From positions 434,001-498,000 of the forward strand of contig JAFEBH010000002.1 of NCBI GenBank assembly GCA_018242765.1: a stretch of 64,000 nucleotides of DNA, given 5' to 3'. Made by a program: the position numbers and the translations under genes. Position 1 is the first letter of the stretch. Each line of letters starts with the position of its first letter. The notes beneath the pieces are model-generated. The model did no database searches, had not been told where the DNA came from, and worked only from the letters and a program-made list of their open reading frames with translations. Shown here piece by piece: positions 52,820 to 60,967 of this stretch. This DNA is from Nitrospira sp. (GTDB lineage: Bacteria; Nitrospirota; Nitrospiria; Nitrospirales; Nitrospiraceae).

Positions 52820-55800
52820 TCACACCCATTCCGGCACCTCCTCTTTCCTGACCGTCTGTTCGGCAAATACACTGTAGAGAGTAGGCAGGACGACCAATGT
52901 CAGTGCCGTCGACGTAAAAACCCCACCGATGACGACGCTGGCAAGCGGACGTTGCACCTCGGCCCCGATCCCTTGGGCCAGCGCCAGCGGCAGTAGTCCA
53001 AGCAATGTGGTCATCATCGTCATCACAACCGGACGAAGTCGCAGGCTGCACCCAGCCAGAATCGCGTCATCAATGGACTGTCCTTCATGGCGCAGCTGGT
53101 TAATGTAGGAGACCAGTACGATCCCATTGCCCACCGCGAGTCCAAACAGCTCAATAAAACCAATAGAAGCCGGGACGCTCAGATACTGGCCACTTACCCA
53201 CAGCGACAGGACCCCGCCGATCAATGCAAAGGGAAGATTGAGGATGATCATGGTTGCGTCGCGCAACGAATGAAATGCCCAAAAGAGGAGAAAGAAGACC
53301 AGCGCCAGTGTGATCGGCACAACAATCAGCAATCGTGCGTTGGCCCGCTCCATATTTTCGAACGCACCGCCCCATACGATGCTATACCCCTCCGGCAAAT
53401 GGAGTACCGCGGCCAGCTTTGCTCGCCCTTCATCCACCACACCCCCGATATCACGGCCGACAACGTTAAAGCCGATGTAGATGCGGCGCTTGACCTGCTC
53501 GCGACTGATACGAGCCGGGCCCTCCCGCATGTCGATCTTGGCCAAGTCGCTCATGGGAATGAGCGCCCCGGTCGCAGCTTTCACGCGGATTTCTCCAATG
53601 GCTGTCACGCTATTTCGGTACGGTTCCGGAAATCTCAGGCTGAGCTCAAACCGGCGCTCGCCTTCATAGACCTGTGTCGCCGCTCTCCCCCCGATCGCGG
53701 TGGTGACGAGCTCCTGCACGTCAGCCACGTTGATGCCGAAACGGGCGATCTTTTGCCGATCAATGTCGATCATCACATAGGGCTGTCCGGCAACCTGTTC
53801 GACCTTGATATCCTTCACCCCGTTGATCTGTTGTATCAACAGGGCAATCTCCTTCGCCTTGTCGCGAAGCACATCGAGATCGTCTCCAAACAACTTAATG
53901 GCGCATTGGGTCCTGATACCGGAAATCAACTCATCCACCCGCTCTTGAATCGGCTGGCTCATGAGGACGGAGATACCGGGAATCTCCGCCAGCTTTTTCC
54001 TCATCGCGTCCGTCAATCCCGATTGAGTCGTGGCCGTCTTCCATGTGCTTCGGTCGTGCAGAGACACGATCGGATCGCTCTCATAGAGATCTTCCGGATG
54101 GTAGGGAATTTCCGCTCGCCCGATCCTACTCACCGCCGTCTTCACTTCAGGAAACTCCAACATGGCTTTTTGGGTCTGCTTCTCCAACTCTATGGACTCG
54201 GAGAGCGACACACTCGGCAGCTTCACGACTTGAGGGGTCAGGGACCCTTCCTCAAGAAGTGGAATAAACTCCCGCCCCACGAACGGCACAAGGGTGAGAC
54301 TGCCCAACACGATCGCTGTTGAGCCGGCCAGAATCAGTCCGCGGTGGCGGAGGGTCCATTCCAACACCGGCAGATACCGTTGTTTCATCCAGAGCGTCAC
54401 GCGCGTTTCTTTCGGATGGTCTCCTCGCAAGAGGAGAGAGGCCAGCACTGGCGACAGGGTCAGCGTCACCGCGACCGAGGCTACCAGCGCGATCACCAGC
54501 GTGTAGGCCAACGGCGCGAACATCTTGCCCTCCATTCCTTGCAGGGTCATAAGCGGCAAAAAGACGACGCTGATGATCAGAATGCCGAACAGGATCGGCC
54601 GCCCGACTTCCTTGGCGGCATGGAGAATGACGCTGAGTCTGCTTTCCTCCGAAGCCCCGCTGTGTTGGGCCAGGTGTCGATAGGCATTTTCCACCATGAC
54701 CAGGGATCCGTCGGCGATCTCGCCGATGGCGATCGCCAGCCCCCCAAGCGTCATCAAGTTGGCCGAAAGTCCGAGCCGCTCCATGGCGATAAAGGTCACA
54801 AGCGGCGTGACGATCAACGTGACGGTCACGATGATGGCGCTACGGACATGGCCCAGGAAGAACACAAAGACAAAGACCACCAGTACAATCCCTTCGAGCA
54901 GCGCATCGCGTACCGTATTGATGGCGGCATTCACCAGTTCGATACGGTCGTAGAAGGGAATCAGTTTCGTCCCTGCCGGGAGTGTATTGCTCTGCTGCAG
55001 ATCCGCCACTTTCGTTTTGACGGCCTCAACCACCTGACGGGCATTACCTCCACGAAGCATAAGGACCGTTCCGATCACGACTTCACGCGCTCCGTTGAGA
55101 ACGACCGCGCCATGGCGAACGGCGTGGCCGATGCGGACCTCTGCCACATCGCGAACGAAGACCGGCGTCCCACCGACTTCTTTGACGATGATAGACTCGA
55201 TATCACCCACCGTTTTGATGAGCCCGATGCCCCGCACGATTGCACGTTCGGCATGCCGCTCCAGGACATTACCCCCGGCATTCGCGTTGTTCTTGACCGC
55301 AGCTTCGTAGATCTGGTGGAGCGTGATGTCGAACTTGCGCAGCTTGGCTGGATCGACCACGACCTGGTACTGTTTGACAAACCCACCCATCCCGTTCACA
55401 TCGATCACCCCAGGGACACTCTTCAGCTGGGGACGCAGGACCCACTCCTGCAACGTGCGCTGGTCGGTCAGTTCCGTCTGGATGACCATGGCATCAGTCG
55501 TCGCATCAGACCCTGTCCTGAGCCGACCGTCCTGAGCTTGTCGAAGGGTCGAAGGGCCTTCGAGATAGTAGTGAAAGACCTCGCCCAACCCGGTGGTGAC
55601 GGGAGCCATCACTGGGTCAAGCCCCTCCGGGAGTCGCTCCTTTGCCGCCATGATCCGCTCAAGAACCAACTGCCGCGCAAAATAGACATCCACGTTGTCG
55701 TTGAACACGACGGTGATTTGAGAGAGGGCGAACTTGGAAAGAGACCGGATCTCCGCTAATCCAGGCAGCCCGGTCAACTGAAGTTCGAGCGGATAGGTAA

Positions 55801-55993
55801 TGAAGCGCTCGACCTCCACCGGCGAGAGCCCCGCGGCTTCGGTCAGTACCTGCACCTGGATATTGGTCACGTCGGGATAGGCATCGATGGGAATCAACTC
55901 GAAGGCAAATACGCCCATGACGGACAACAGACAAGCCAGGCCGATGACCAGAATCCGTTGCTTCAGTGAGAATGCTAGAAGGGAGACGATCAT
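52820..55993 (-). CDS. HME-type RND metal efflux pump (CusA/CzcA family)
   Basis: A 1057-residue inner-membrane pump with 12 helices and two large periplasmic loops. It begins with VSLLAFSLKQRILVIGLACL and AFELIPIDAYPDVTNIQVQV, the usual HME-RND N-terminus. TM4 reads AIAIGEIADGSLVMVEN, with the Asp and Glu of the proton relay as in CusA. RND consensus segments such as GGVLSLWVSGQYLSVPASIG and EVQRPLASVVIGGVFTSTA are present. Metal choice (Cu/Ag, Zn/Co/Cd, Ni) is not provable. About 20 extra residues (TLRQAQDGRLR...) near residue 152 come from an inserted repeat (see 55511). The gene overlaps the adaptor stop by 4 bases (ATGA). No outer-membrane channel gene follows. Confidence 0.92.
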   Translation of the reverse strand: MIVSLLAFSLKQRILVIGLACLLSVMGVFAFELIPIDAYPDVTNIQVQVLTEAAGLSPVEVERFITYPLELQLTGLPGLAEIRSLSKFALSQITVVFNDNVDVYFARQLVLERIMAAKERLPEGLDPVMAPVTTGLGEVFHYYLEGPSTLRQAQDGRLRTGSDATTDAMVIQTELTDQRTLQEWVLRPQLKSVPGVIDVNGMGGFVKQYQVVVDPAKLRKFDITLHQIYEAAVKNNANAGGNVLERHAERAIVRGIGLIKTVGDIESIIVKEVGGTPVFVRDVAEVRIGHAVRHGAVVLNGAREVVIGTVLMLRGGNARQVVEAVKTKVADLQQSNTLPAGTKLIPFYDRIELVNAAINTVRDALLEGIVLVVFVFVFFLGHVRSAIIVTVTLIVTPLVTFIAMERLGLSANLMTLGGLAIAIGEIADGSLVMVENAYRHLAQHSGASEESRLSVILHAAKEVGRPILFGILIISVVFLPLMTLQGMEGKMFAPLAYTLVIALVASVAVTLTLSPVLASLLLRGDHPKETRVTLWMKQRYLPVLEWTLRHRGLILAGSTAIVLGSLTLVPFVGREFIPLLEEGSLTPQVVKLPSVSLSESIELEKQTQKAMLEFPEVKTAVSRIGRAEIPYHPEDLYESDPIVSLHDRSTWKTATTQSGLTDAMRKKLAEIPGISVLMSQPIQERVDELISGIRTQCAIKLFGDDLDVLRDKAKEIALLIQQINGVKDIKVEQVAGQPYVMIDIDRQKIARFGINVADVQELVTTAIGGRAATQVYEGERRFELSLRFPEPYRNSVTAIGEIRVKAATGALIPMSDLAKIDMREGPARISREQVKRRIYIGFNVVGRDIGGVVDEGRAKLAAVLHLPEGYSIVWGGAFENMERANARLLIVVPITLALVFFLLFWAFHSLRDATMIILNLPFALIGGVLSLWVSGQYLSVPASIGFIELFGLAVGNGIVLVSYINQLRHEGQSIDDAILAGCSLRLRPVVMTMMTTLLGLLPLALAQGIGAEVQRPLASVVIGGVFTSTALTLVVLPTLYSVFAEQTVRKEEVPEWV
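55511..55567. repeat. Dispersed bacterial repeat inserted in frame in the RND pump gene
   Basis: The stretch contains CCTGAGCTTGTCGAAGGG and the related CCCTGTCCTGAGCCGAC on the plus strand, with TCGAAGG-G-CCTTCGA forming a small palindrome. CCTTCGACAAGCTCAGG-type sequences are a known dispersed repeat in many bacterial genomes, and its minus-strand translation (TLRQAQDGRLR) recurs as an insert in unrelated proteins. Here it adds about 20 residues between FHYYLEG and RTLQEWVLRPQL of the pump without breaking the frame. Confidence 0.7.
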
Positions 55994-57261
55994 GGCGTGG
56001 GCTCGATTTTATGTCGCTCCATTTCAGACTTCAGGACGAAGGAGCCTTTCGTCACGACCTGTTCCCCCGCCTTGACCCCTTCCAACACCCTGACCACATC
56101 CCCGTCTTCGTTCCCCAGCTTGACCGTCCGTGCCTCGAACTCACCGACCTCCTGTTGGACGAAGACCATCTTGCCGGTCGGTCCATCCTGGACAGCCGAA
56201 AGCGGGACACTCAGCGCATCTGGACTTGATGTGGACATCACACTGACGATGGCGAACATTTCTGGCTTCAACAATCGATCGGGGTTCGAGACTGTAACCC
56301 GCAGACTCATGGTGCGCGTGGCTGGGTCGAGGACGTCGCCAATATAGGTAATGATCCCGGTGAAGAGGGCATGGGGATAGGCCGCCAACACCACGTTGAC
56401 GTGCTGGTCCTTGCGGATGAATCGGACGTCTTTTTCGGGCACGTTACCGATCACCCATACGTCGGTGAGATTGGCCACGGTGAAGAGCTTCTGGTCTGTT
56501 TCGACGACTTCTCCCTTCGTGATGTTTCGTGTGATGACCCGGCCGTCAAACGGTGCGTGCAAGGGCATGTTAGCCTTGATCGTATGCTCGCGATCCAGCC
56601 TATTAATTTCTTCGCGCGGCACACCGAGCAGCTCCAGACGATTCCTGGTCTCACGGGCTTCAGCCCTGGCGGCCTTCATGGCTGCCTCACGCCGCTGTAA
56701 TTCAGCAAGGCTGACCGCCTTGTTCTCATACAACTCTGTGGCTCGCACATGGGATCGTTCTGCTTCCTCCAGCCTGGCCCCTGATTTGAGGTATTCACCC
56801 TCCGCCACACCGAGGTCGACGCTGTGGAGCAGAGCCAAGAGCGTGCCTTTTTTCACGTCCTGCCCGACATCGACATAAACCCTCACAACTCGGCCACGAA
56901 TCAGGGCCGTGACCTCAGCCAATTCGTTGTGGTTGGCTTGAACGGTGGCGGGAAATTCACGATGGGAAAGGATCTCTCCCCGCGCCACCGGCGAGAGCTC
57001 CAACTGCATTCGGGATAACTCTTCCGGGGTCAGACGCAACAGTCGTGATGATGCAGGAGACGGGTTGTGCGCGATGGAAGTGGTATCGATCGCCTTGTTC
57101 TCACAAGCCGACCCTATCGCAAGGACGAGACAGATCCCCAGACCTCGACAACTGGCTTGTAAGAACTGTCCTCTGCTGTATGGTGCCACTTGACTATCCC
57201 CCCATGAACAACTCCTGTCTTTCCAGTCAGTCTCCTCGCACGGGGCGTGCCCTCCAATCAT
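55990..57261 (-). CDS. RND periplasmic adaptor (CusB/CzcB-like lipoprotein)
   Basis: About 423 residues. The start is uncertain: 57261 has AGGA upstream, 57279 and 57330 are also possible. A lipoprotein signal ends at the lipobox AIGSAC before ENKAIDTTS. The adaptor has the usual order: barrel strand EFPATVQANHNELAEV, a lipoyl half (LIRGRVVRVYVDVGQDVKKG), an alpha-hairpin (YLKSGARLEEAERSHVRAT), the second lipoyl half (PLHAPFDGRVITRNITKGEV), a beta-barrel (MFAIVSVMSTSSPDALSVPL) and a membrane-proximal end. It links the pump to an outer-membrane factor and may bind metal. It precedes the pump (ATGA overlap) and is divergent from the GST gene. Confidence 0.88.
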   Translation of the reverse strand: MIGGHAPCEETDWKDRSCSWGDSQVAPYSRGQFLQASCRGLGICLVLAIGSACENKAIDTTSIAHNPSPASSRLLRLTPEELSRMQLELSPVARGEILSHREFPATVQANHNELAEVTALIRGRVVRVYVDVGQDVKKGTLLALLHSVDLGVAEGEYLKSGARLEEAERSHVRATELYENKAVSLAELQRREAAMKAARAEARETRNRLELLGVPREEINRLDREHTIKANMPLHAPFDGRVITRNITKGEVVETDQKLFTVANLTDVWVIGNVPEKDVRFIRKDQHVNVVLAAYPHALFTGIITYIGDVLDPATRTMSLRVTVSNPDRLLKPEMFAIVSVMSTSSPDALSVPLSAVQDGPTGKMVFVQQEVGEFEARTVKLGNEDGDVVRVLEGVKAGEQVVTKGSFVLKSEMERHKIEPTP

Positions 57262-57320
57262 GAGGTTTTCCTGGTCCATTGGCGGATTCTCGTCGCCTAT
57301 TGCCACGGTCCCAAGAAGAC

Positions 57321-57341
57321 GCTGTAGCAAAATGCAACAGC
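57321..57341. promoter_or_regulatory. Imperfect palindrome in the efflux/GST divergent region
   Basis: GCTGTAGC-AAAAT-GCAACAGC, 8-bp arms with one mismatch, between the adaptor gene and the GST gene. Position and shape fit an operator for a divergent regulator-controlled promoter. No regulator gene lies next to it. Confidence 0.35.
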
Positions 57342-57412
57342 CCTTGTAGGGACAGCCTAGCGCTATTGATCGGGTTATATGAGATACTGACTTTGAAAGG
57401 GGTCAACGCTAC

Positions 57413-58360
57413 ATGGAAATCCAGGCCCAATTTCCACATGAACAATCGCCTGCCGGCGAATTTCAACGCCAGGCCGATTCCTTTCGCAGCTGGGTCACCG
57501 CCAATGGCAGCTCCGGCTATCCAGCCGCGGCGGATCGGTATCATCTCTATGTGTCATGGGCTTGTCCTTGGGCCCATCGAACGATCATCGTTCGCAAACT
57601 GAAGCGGCTCGAGTCCGTGATCGGAATGACCGTAGTCGATCCGATTCGCGATGAGCGAGGATGGGCGTTTCGTGAAGGTCCTGGGCACTCCTTGGACCCC
57701 GTCAATGGATTTTCGTTTCTGAGTGAGGCCTATAAAGCGACCGACCCACACTACATCGGACGCTTTACGGTCCCGATACTCTGGGACCGGATCACTCAAC
57801 GCATTGTCACCAACTCCGACGACGATCTGATGCGAATCTTCAACGGTGAATTCAACCGATTCACTGAAAGTCCGACCGACCTCTATCCGGATGGGCTCCG
57901 ACAAGAGATCGATGAGCTCAACAGCTTTATCTACGAGAATGTGAACGATGGCGTGTATCGAGCGGGGTTCGCCACATCTCAACTGGCCTATGAACGAGCG
58001 GCACGGCGATTGTTTACGGCACTGGATCAACTCGATGCACGGCTTGCCACGAGACGGTACTTATTCGGCGAGGAGTGTGTGGAAACCGACTGGCGGCTCT
58101 TTGTGACGCTCATTCGCTTTGATGCGGTATACCACGGACACTTTAAGTGCAATGTCAGGCGGATTCTCGACTATCCGAACCTTTTCGGGTATCTGAAAGA
58201 CCTGTACCAAACAGATGGCATCGCCGAGACCGTCAATTTCGATCATATCAAGCGGCACTACTACATCACACACGACGATATCAATCCGACCCGTATCGTC
58301 CCGATCGGACCCGATCAGGACCTCACTGGTACCCATGGGCGAGAGCGTCTATCCGGCTAG
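57413..58360 (+). CDS. Glutathione S-transferase, glutathionyl-hydroquinone-reductase type
   Basis: A 315-residue soluble enzyme of the xi/YqjG-like GST class. The thioredoxin-like N-terminal domain has the active-site CPWAHRT with Cys51, and the C-terminal all-helical domain follows (about 150-310), with FGEECVETDWRLFVTLIRFD and DYPNLFGYLKDLYQT. These enzymes reduce glutathionyl-hydroquinones and can dehalogenate aromatics, using glutathione. GGGG lies about 10 bases upstream of the ATG. It stands divergent from the RND adaptor gene; a palindrome between them may control both. Monocistronic. Confidence 0.93.
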   Translation: MEIQAQFPHEQSPAGEFQRQADSFRSWVTANGSSGYPAAADRYHLYVSWACPWAHRTIIVRKLKRLESVIGMTVVDPIRDERGWAFREGPGHSLDPVNGFSFLSEAYKATDPHYIGRFTVPILWDRITQRIVTNSDDDLMRIFNGEFNRFTESPTDLYPDGLRQEIDELNSFIYENVNDGVYRAGFATSQLAYERAARRLFTALDQLDARLATRRYLFGEECVETDWRLFVTLIRFDAVYHGHFKCNVRRILDYPNLFGYLKDLYQTDGIAETVNFDHIKRHYYITHDDINPTRIVPIGPDQDLTGTHGRERLSG

Positions 58361-58685
58361 TTCCTCCTCTGCACGAATCCGCATCGACGCTTCAATGATG
58401 GGATGCCATTAAAGACCCCTGCCTGTGCAAGAAACTAGACAGCTCTGAGGATATTCTCCCCATTCCCCCGTGTTATCTCGGCCCCTGAGCCCATCCTCTC
58501 TATCTTTACGACATTTTTAGACGCGCATAATAGTTGCTGTACCGTCACAGGGGCGAATGAGATCTGTGTATGCCGGCATGAATTTGCAACAGGGAAATGA
58601 TCTGAAATCAGCGCCAGAACAAGACAGCAGGTATCGTAGTTACCCAGGGAAAACCTGGCATTTCATTCATTAAAATGGAGGGGTT
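58361..58685. promoter_or_regulatory. Leader region with possible promoter for a tiny gene
   Basis: 325 bases. A candidate promoter for the tiny gene at 58686 is CATAAT at 58526-58531 with TTTACG at 58505-58510 (15-base gap). A small hairpin, CCAGG-GAAAA-CCTGG near 58648-58662, lies just before the ribosome-binding site. No longer gene is visible. Confidence 0.35.
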
Positions 58686-58769
58686 ATGGAAAGCAGTCTC
58701 TTAATATTCGCCGTGGTCATGCTCGCCCTTTTAATCGGAGGCCTTGTCATCTACAAGAAGAGTGCATAG
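58686..58769 (+). CDS. 27-residue single-helix membrane protein
   Basis: A 28-codon frame with GGAGG 4 bases upstream of its ATG. The product, SSLLIFAVVMLALLIGGLVI with the short tail YKKSA, is one hydrophobic helix with a basic C-terminal end, typical of small membrane proteins that regulate or stabilise larger complexes. Codon usage matches neighbours. It is too short for ordinary gene finders. A strong hairpin at 58907-58937 ends the unit. No partner can be named; likeness to KdpF-size subunits is only in length. Confidence 0.6.
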   Translation: MESSLLIFAVVMLALLIGGLVIYKKSA

Positions 58770-58906
58770 CTGATCACGTCCTAGTTTTTCTCAGGGAAGT
58801 GTCCAACGCTTTGTGCAGTGGCCTTGTGACGCAGAGAGAAGTCTTTGCTGGAAAAGATGCGGCAAGGTGGAGGTACAGTCCTGAACCGGCCGAAGTCCGA
58901 AGGGTG

Positions 58907-58937
58907 GCGTGCTCGTTCCGTACCGGGACGAGCACGC
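58907..58937. terminator. Strong hairpin between convergent genes
   Basis: A 13-bp stem (GCGTGCTCGTTCC with GGGACGAGCACGC, one G-U pair) and a 5-base loop, between the 27-residue gene and the second Usp gene, which converge. Probably a bidirectional terminator although no U tract is present. Confidence 0.6.
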
Positions 58938-58977
58938 ATCTAGAGGCGTAGGGGTGTGCATGAGCAGCCTGTCAAGC

Positions 58978-59823
58978 TCACCTGACGACAAGGACTGAGC
59001 AAGCGGGTTGCTGAACGAGTTTCAATGAGACGCTGCCCTGAAGGAAACGGGCTACCGCACTCAACCCTTTTGCACCTGTCACAATCAGATCCGGCTGTTC
59101 GAGATTCACAACCTTCATAATTTCTTCAGCCGCCGGTCCGACCTGAGGGAACTGCCTGACTCGGTACCCGACCTTCTCGAGTTTGGCTGCTTCCTGAGCC
59201 AACAGTTGTTCTCCCGCCTCCTTCACTGCCATGTACCGCAAGAAGGGCATCACATGCACCAAAAGAATGACGAGAGGCTTGCCGTCGGCCGTAGCCTTGA
59301 ACCGCTTGAGCAAAAACTGGAGTGCCTTCCCGGATGAGGCGGACCCGTCTGTTGCAAACAAGATCCGCCGAGGAGAATGAGGCGGCTCCTTGACGATCAG
59401 GACCGGCGTCGTGGCATGGAGCGTCACGGCGGTCGACACACTCCCCAACATGAAGCGGTCAAGGGCGTCCAAGCCTCGACTCCCTACTACGATCAGCGCG
59501 GTATCTCCCGCATGCTTCAACAGCGCTTGTGCGATTGGCCCTTGTTCCACACGGACAGAGCCGGTCAATCCCAACTCACCCAGCCGTTTCTTCGTACCAA
59601 GTTCCACCTGCTTCGCTCGGCTTTCCAGCAGATGAATCACCTCCCCCATATCTGGTTCGTACCCACTGACAGATGGATATGTGAGAGCAGGTACCCGAGC
59701 GGAATTAAGATCGATGGAATGGATCGCCGTCACCCGAGGCGCAGAACGGAAGGGAATCCTCCCCACCCAGTCCAGCGCCCATTCCGAGTATTTCGACCCA
59801 TCGATCCCAATCACGACCTTCAT
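58978..59823 (-). CDS. Tandem universal stress protein (two UspA domains)
   Basis: A 281-residue cytoplasmic protein. Each half is a UspA domain with the nucleotide-binding loop: GSRGLDALDRFMLGSVS in the first half and GAKGLSAVARFLQGSVS in the second. It opens KVVIGIDGSKYSEWALDWVG. ATG at 59823 follows GGAGT by 9 bases; a GTG at 59829 is possible. Usp proteins bind ATP and respond to nutrient, redox or osmotic stress. It resembles the tandem Usp at 13-918 in layout. Monocistronic; a hairpin closes it. A specific trigger is unknown. Confidence 0.93.
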   Translation of the reverse strand: MKVVIGIDGSKYSEWALDWVGRIPFRSAPRVTAIHSIDLNSARVPALTYPSVSGYEPDMGEVIHLLESRAKQVELGTKKRLGELGLTGSVRVEQGPIAQALLKHAGDTALIVVGSRGLDALDRFMLGSVSTAVTLHATTPVLIVKEPPHSPRRILFATDGSASSGKALQFLLKRFKATADGKPLVILLVHVMPFLRYMAVKEAGEQLLAQEAAKLEKVGYRVRQFPQVGPAAEEIMKVVNLEQPDLIVTGAKGLSAVARFLQGSVSLKLVQQPACSVLVVR

Positions 59824-59983
59824 CGTCACGTCACTCCTTCGGACAATAAGACATTCCGCCTTGTTACGCAGACATCACAGACTGTTGTTAGCCTTGAAGG
59901 CTTGCTCATCGTACGCATTTGAGAATTATCCGAACACCACCGTGCATCCTGATTCGAATCGCAGCTTCCACCATAGGCTCCCT

Positions 59984-60304
59984 CTAATAGATGATGGGTG
60001 GTCGATTCTGGTTGATGATCAGCATCAGTCGCCGATGTTTGAGCGGTCGTTCAGGGTCTCGCGTATAGTGCGCAAGATCTTCTGACAGTTCCGCGAGCCT
60101 GAGCGGTATCGAGATCCGCTGCCTCATATGAGGCACCTTGGTCTCAATCGAGAGATCGACCAGCTCTTCGGTAGTACCGGTCACCTCGGCGTTCAGGTCT
60201 TTCTCATCAAGAAAGTGTACGGTCACTCGTTCTTCCGGATCGATCCACGGGATGATGATCTTCCGCTTTTCATGGTTGGTCATCGCCATTGCGTCGTCTC
60301 TCAT
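59984..60304 (-). CDS. Small hypothetical protein following a cytochrome c gene
   Basis: A 106-residue soluble protein. It begins KRKIIIPWIDPEERVTVHFL, then ELVDLSIETKVPHMRQRISI, and ends RRLMLIINQNRPPIIY. The basic/beta-rich layout recalls PilZ or small regulatory domains, but the RxxxR and D/NxSxxG motifs of PilZ are not present, so I leave it unassigned. Start is uncertain: 60304 or a later ATG. It starts 12 bases after the cytochrome c stop, so the two are likely one operon. Confidence 0.65.
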   Translation of the reverse strand: MRDDAMAMTNHEKRKIIIPWIDPEERVTVHFLDEKDLNAEVTGTTEELVDLSIETKVPHMRQRISIPLRLAELSEDLAHYTRDPERPLKHRRLMLIINQNRPPIIY

Positions 60305-60316
60305 CTCGAGATCTCG

Positions 60317-60715
60317 TCATCGTGACGGAGTTGGAATTTGCTCTCTTGGTTGGGCCAACCAACGGATATAAAGCAGGACATGCTGCTTCTCTTCCTTCGA
60401 TAGTGCCCATTTCCACGACCCCATCGCCGTGCCTCGTTCACCCTCGTGAATCGTCTGTGTCAGCTCGATATCGGACTTCCGCTGGACTGCGGGACTCGTG
60501 AGATCTGCTGGTGGAGGGGTGACGTCGAATGCCTGACCTTTTCCCTGGTCTCCATGGCAAAACCGACAATACTCCCCGTAGAGACGCTTGCCCTCTTGCA
60601 AGTCGTAATGCTCACGAAGCACTTTCTCGCTACTATTCTGCTCCGCGCTGGCGTTCGTAGTCAGAAGACATGGCAGAATCAGGAACAGAAATACGAGGAC
60701 ACTCCGTGAAGACAT
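60317..60715 (-). CDS. Secreted monohaem cytochrome c
   Basis: A 132-residue protein. The start at 60715 has GAGGGA 6 bases upstream. A signal peptide (SVLVFLFLILPCLLTTNASA) precedes a mature class I cytochrome c domain with one haem motif, CRFCH at residues 50-54, and a later Met in GTAMGSWKW that can be the sixth ligand. It therefore carries electrons in the periplasm. The frame that extends to 60964 is filler. It is followed 12 bases later by a 106-residue gene; hypE is upstream on the same strand but 250 bases away. Its electron partner cannot be named. Confidence 0.9.
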   Translation of the reverse strand: MSSRSVLVFLFLILPCLLTTNASAEQNSSEKVLREHYDLQEGKRLYGEYCRFCHGDQGKGQAFDVTPPPADLTSPAVQRKSDIELTQTIHEGERGTAMGSWKWALSKEEKQHVLLYIRWLAQPREQIPTPSR

Positions 60716-60967
60716 CACCTTTCCCTCTCGCATCATACGAAGAAAGGAAGTGGCAACCATCGTGCCATTGAAGCGAGCCACAGTGAGGTCGAAATTTAGT
60801 TTGAACCTATTGAAAGCACAGGACTTCATCAGACCTGAGGCCCTAGCTCGCTTTGAGAGTGTGGAAAATTTCACAGAAGACTCGCTGAGCACTGTCGCGG
60901 AATGCCACAGACTACGACGGAAAGTTTTTATAGTCGAATGAATCGGCTCCCTATCTTCCGTCACAGC

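Noticed and set aside
53087..54322. A 411-codon plus-strand frame antisense to the same pump
   Set aside because: Antisense shadow with no motif; the minus-strand pump frame has all RND motifs.
54344..55759. A 471-codon plus-strand frame antisense to the RND pump gene
   Set aside because: It is the antisense shadow of a strongly supported pump gene; it has no recognisable domain and low-complexity residues (many Asp/His/Arg).
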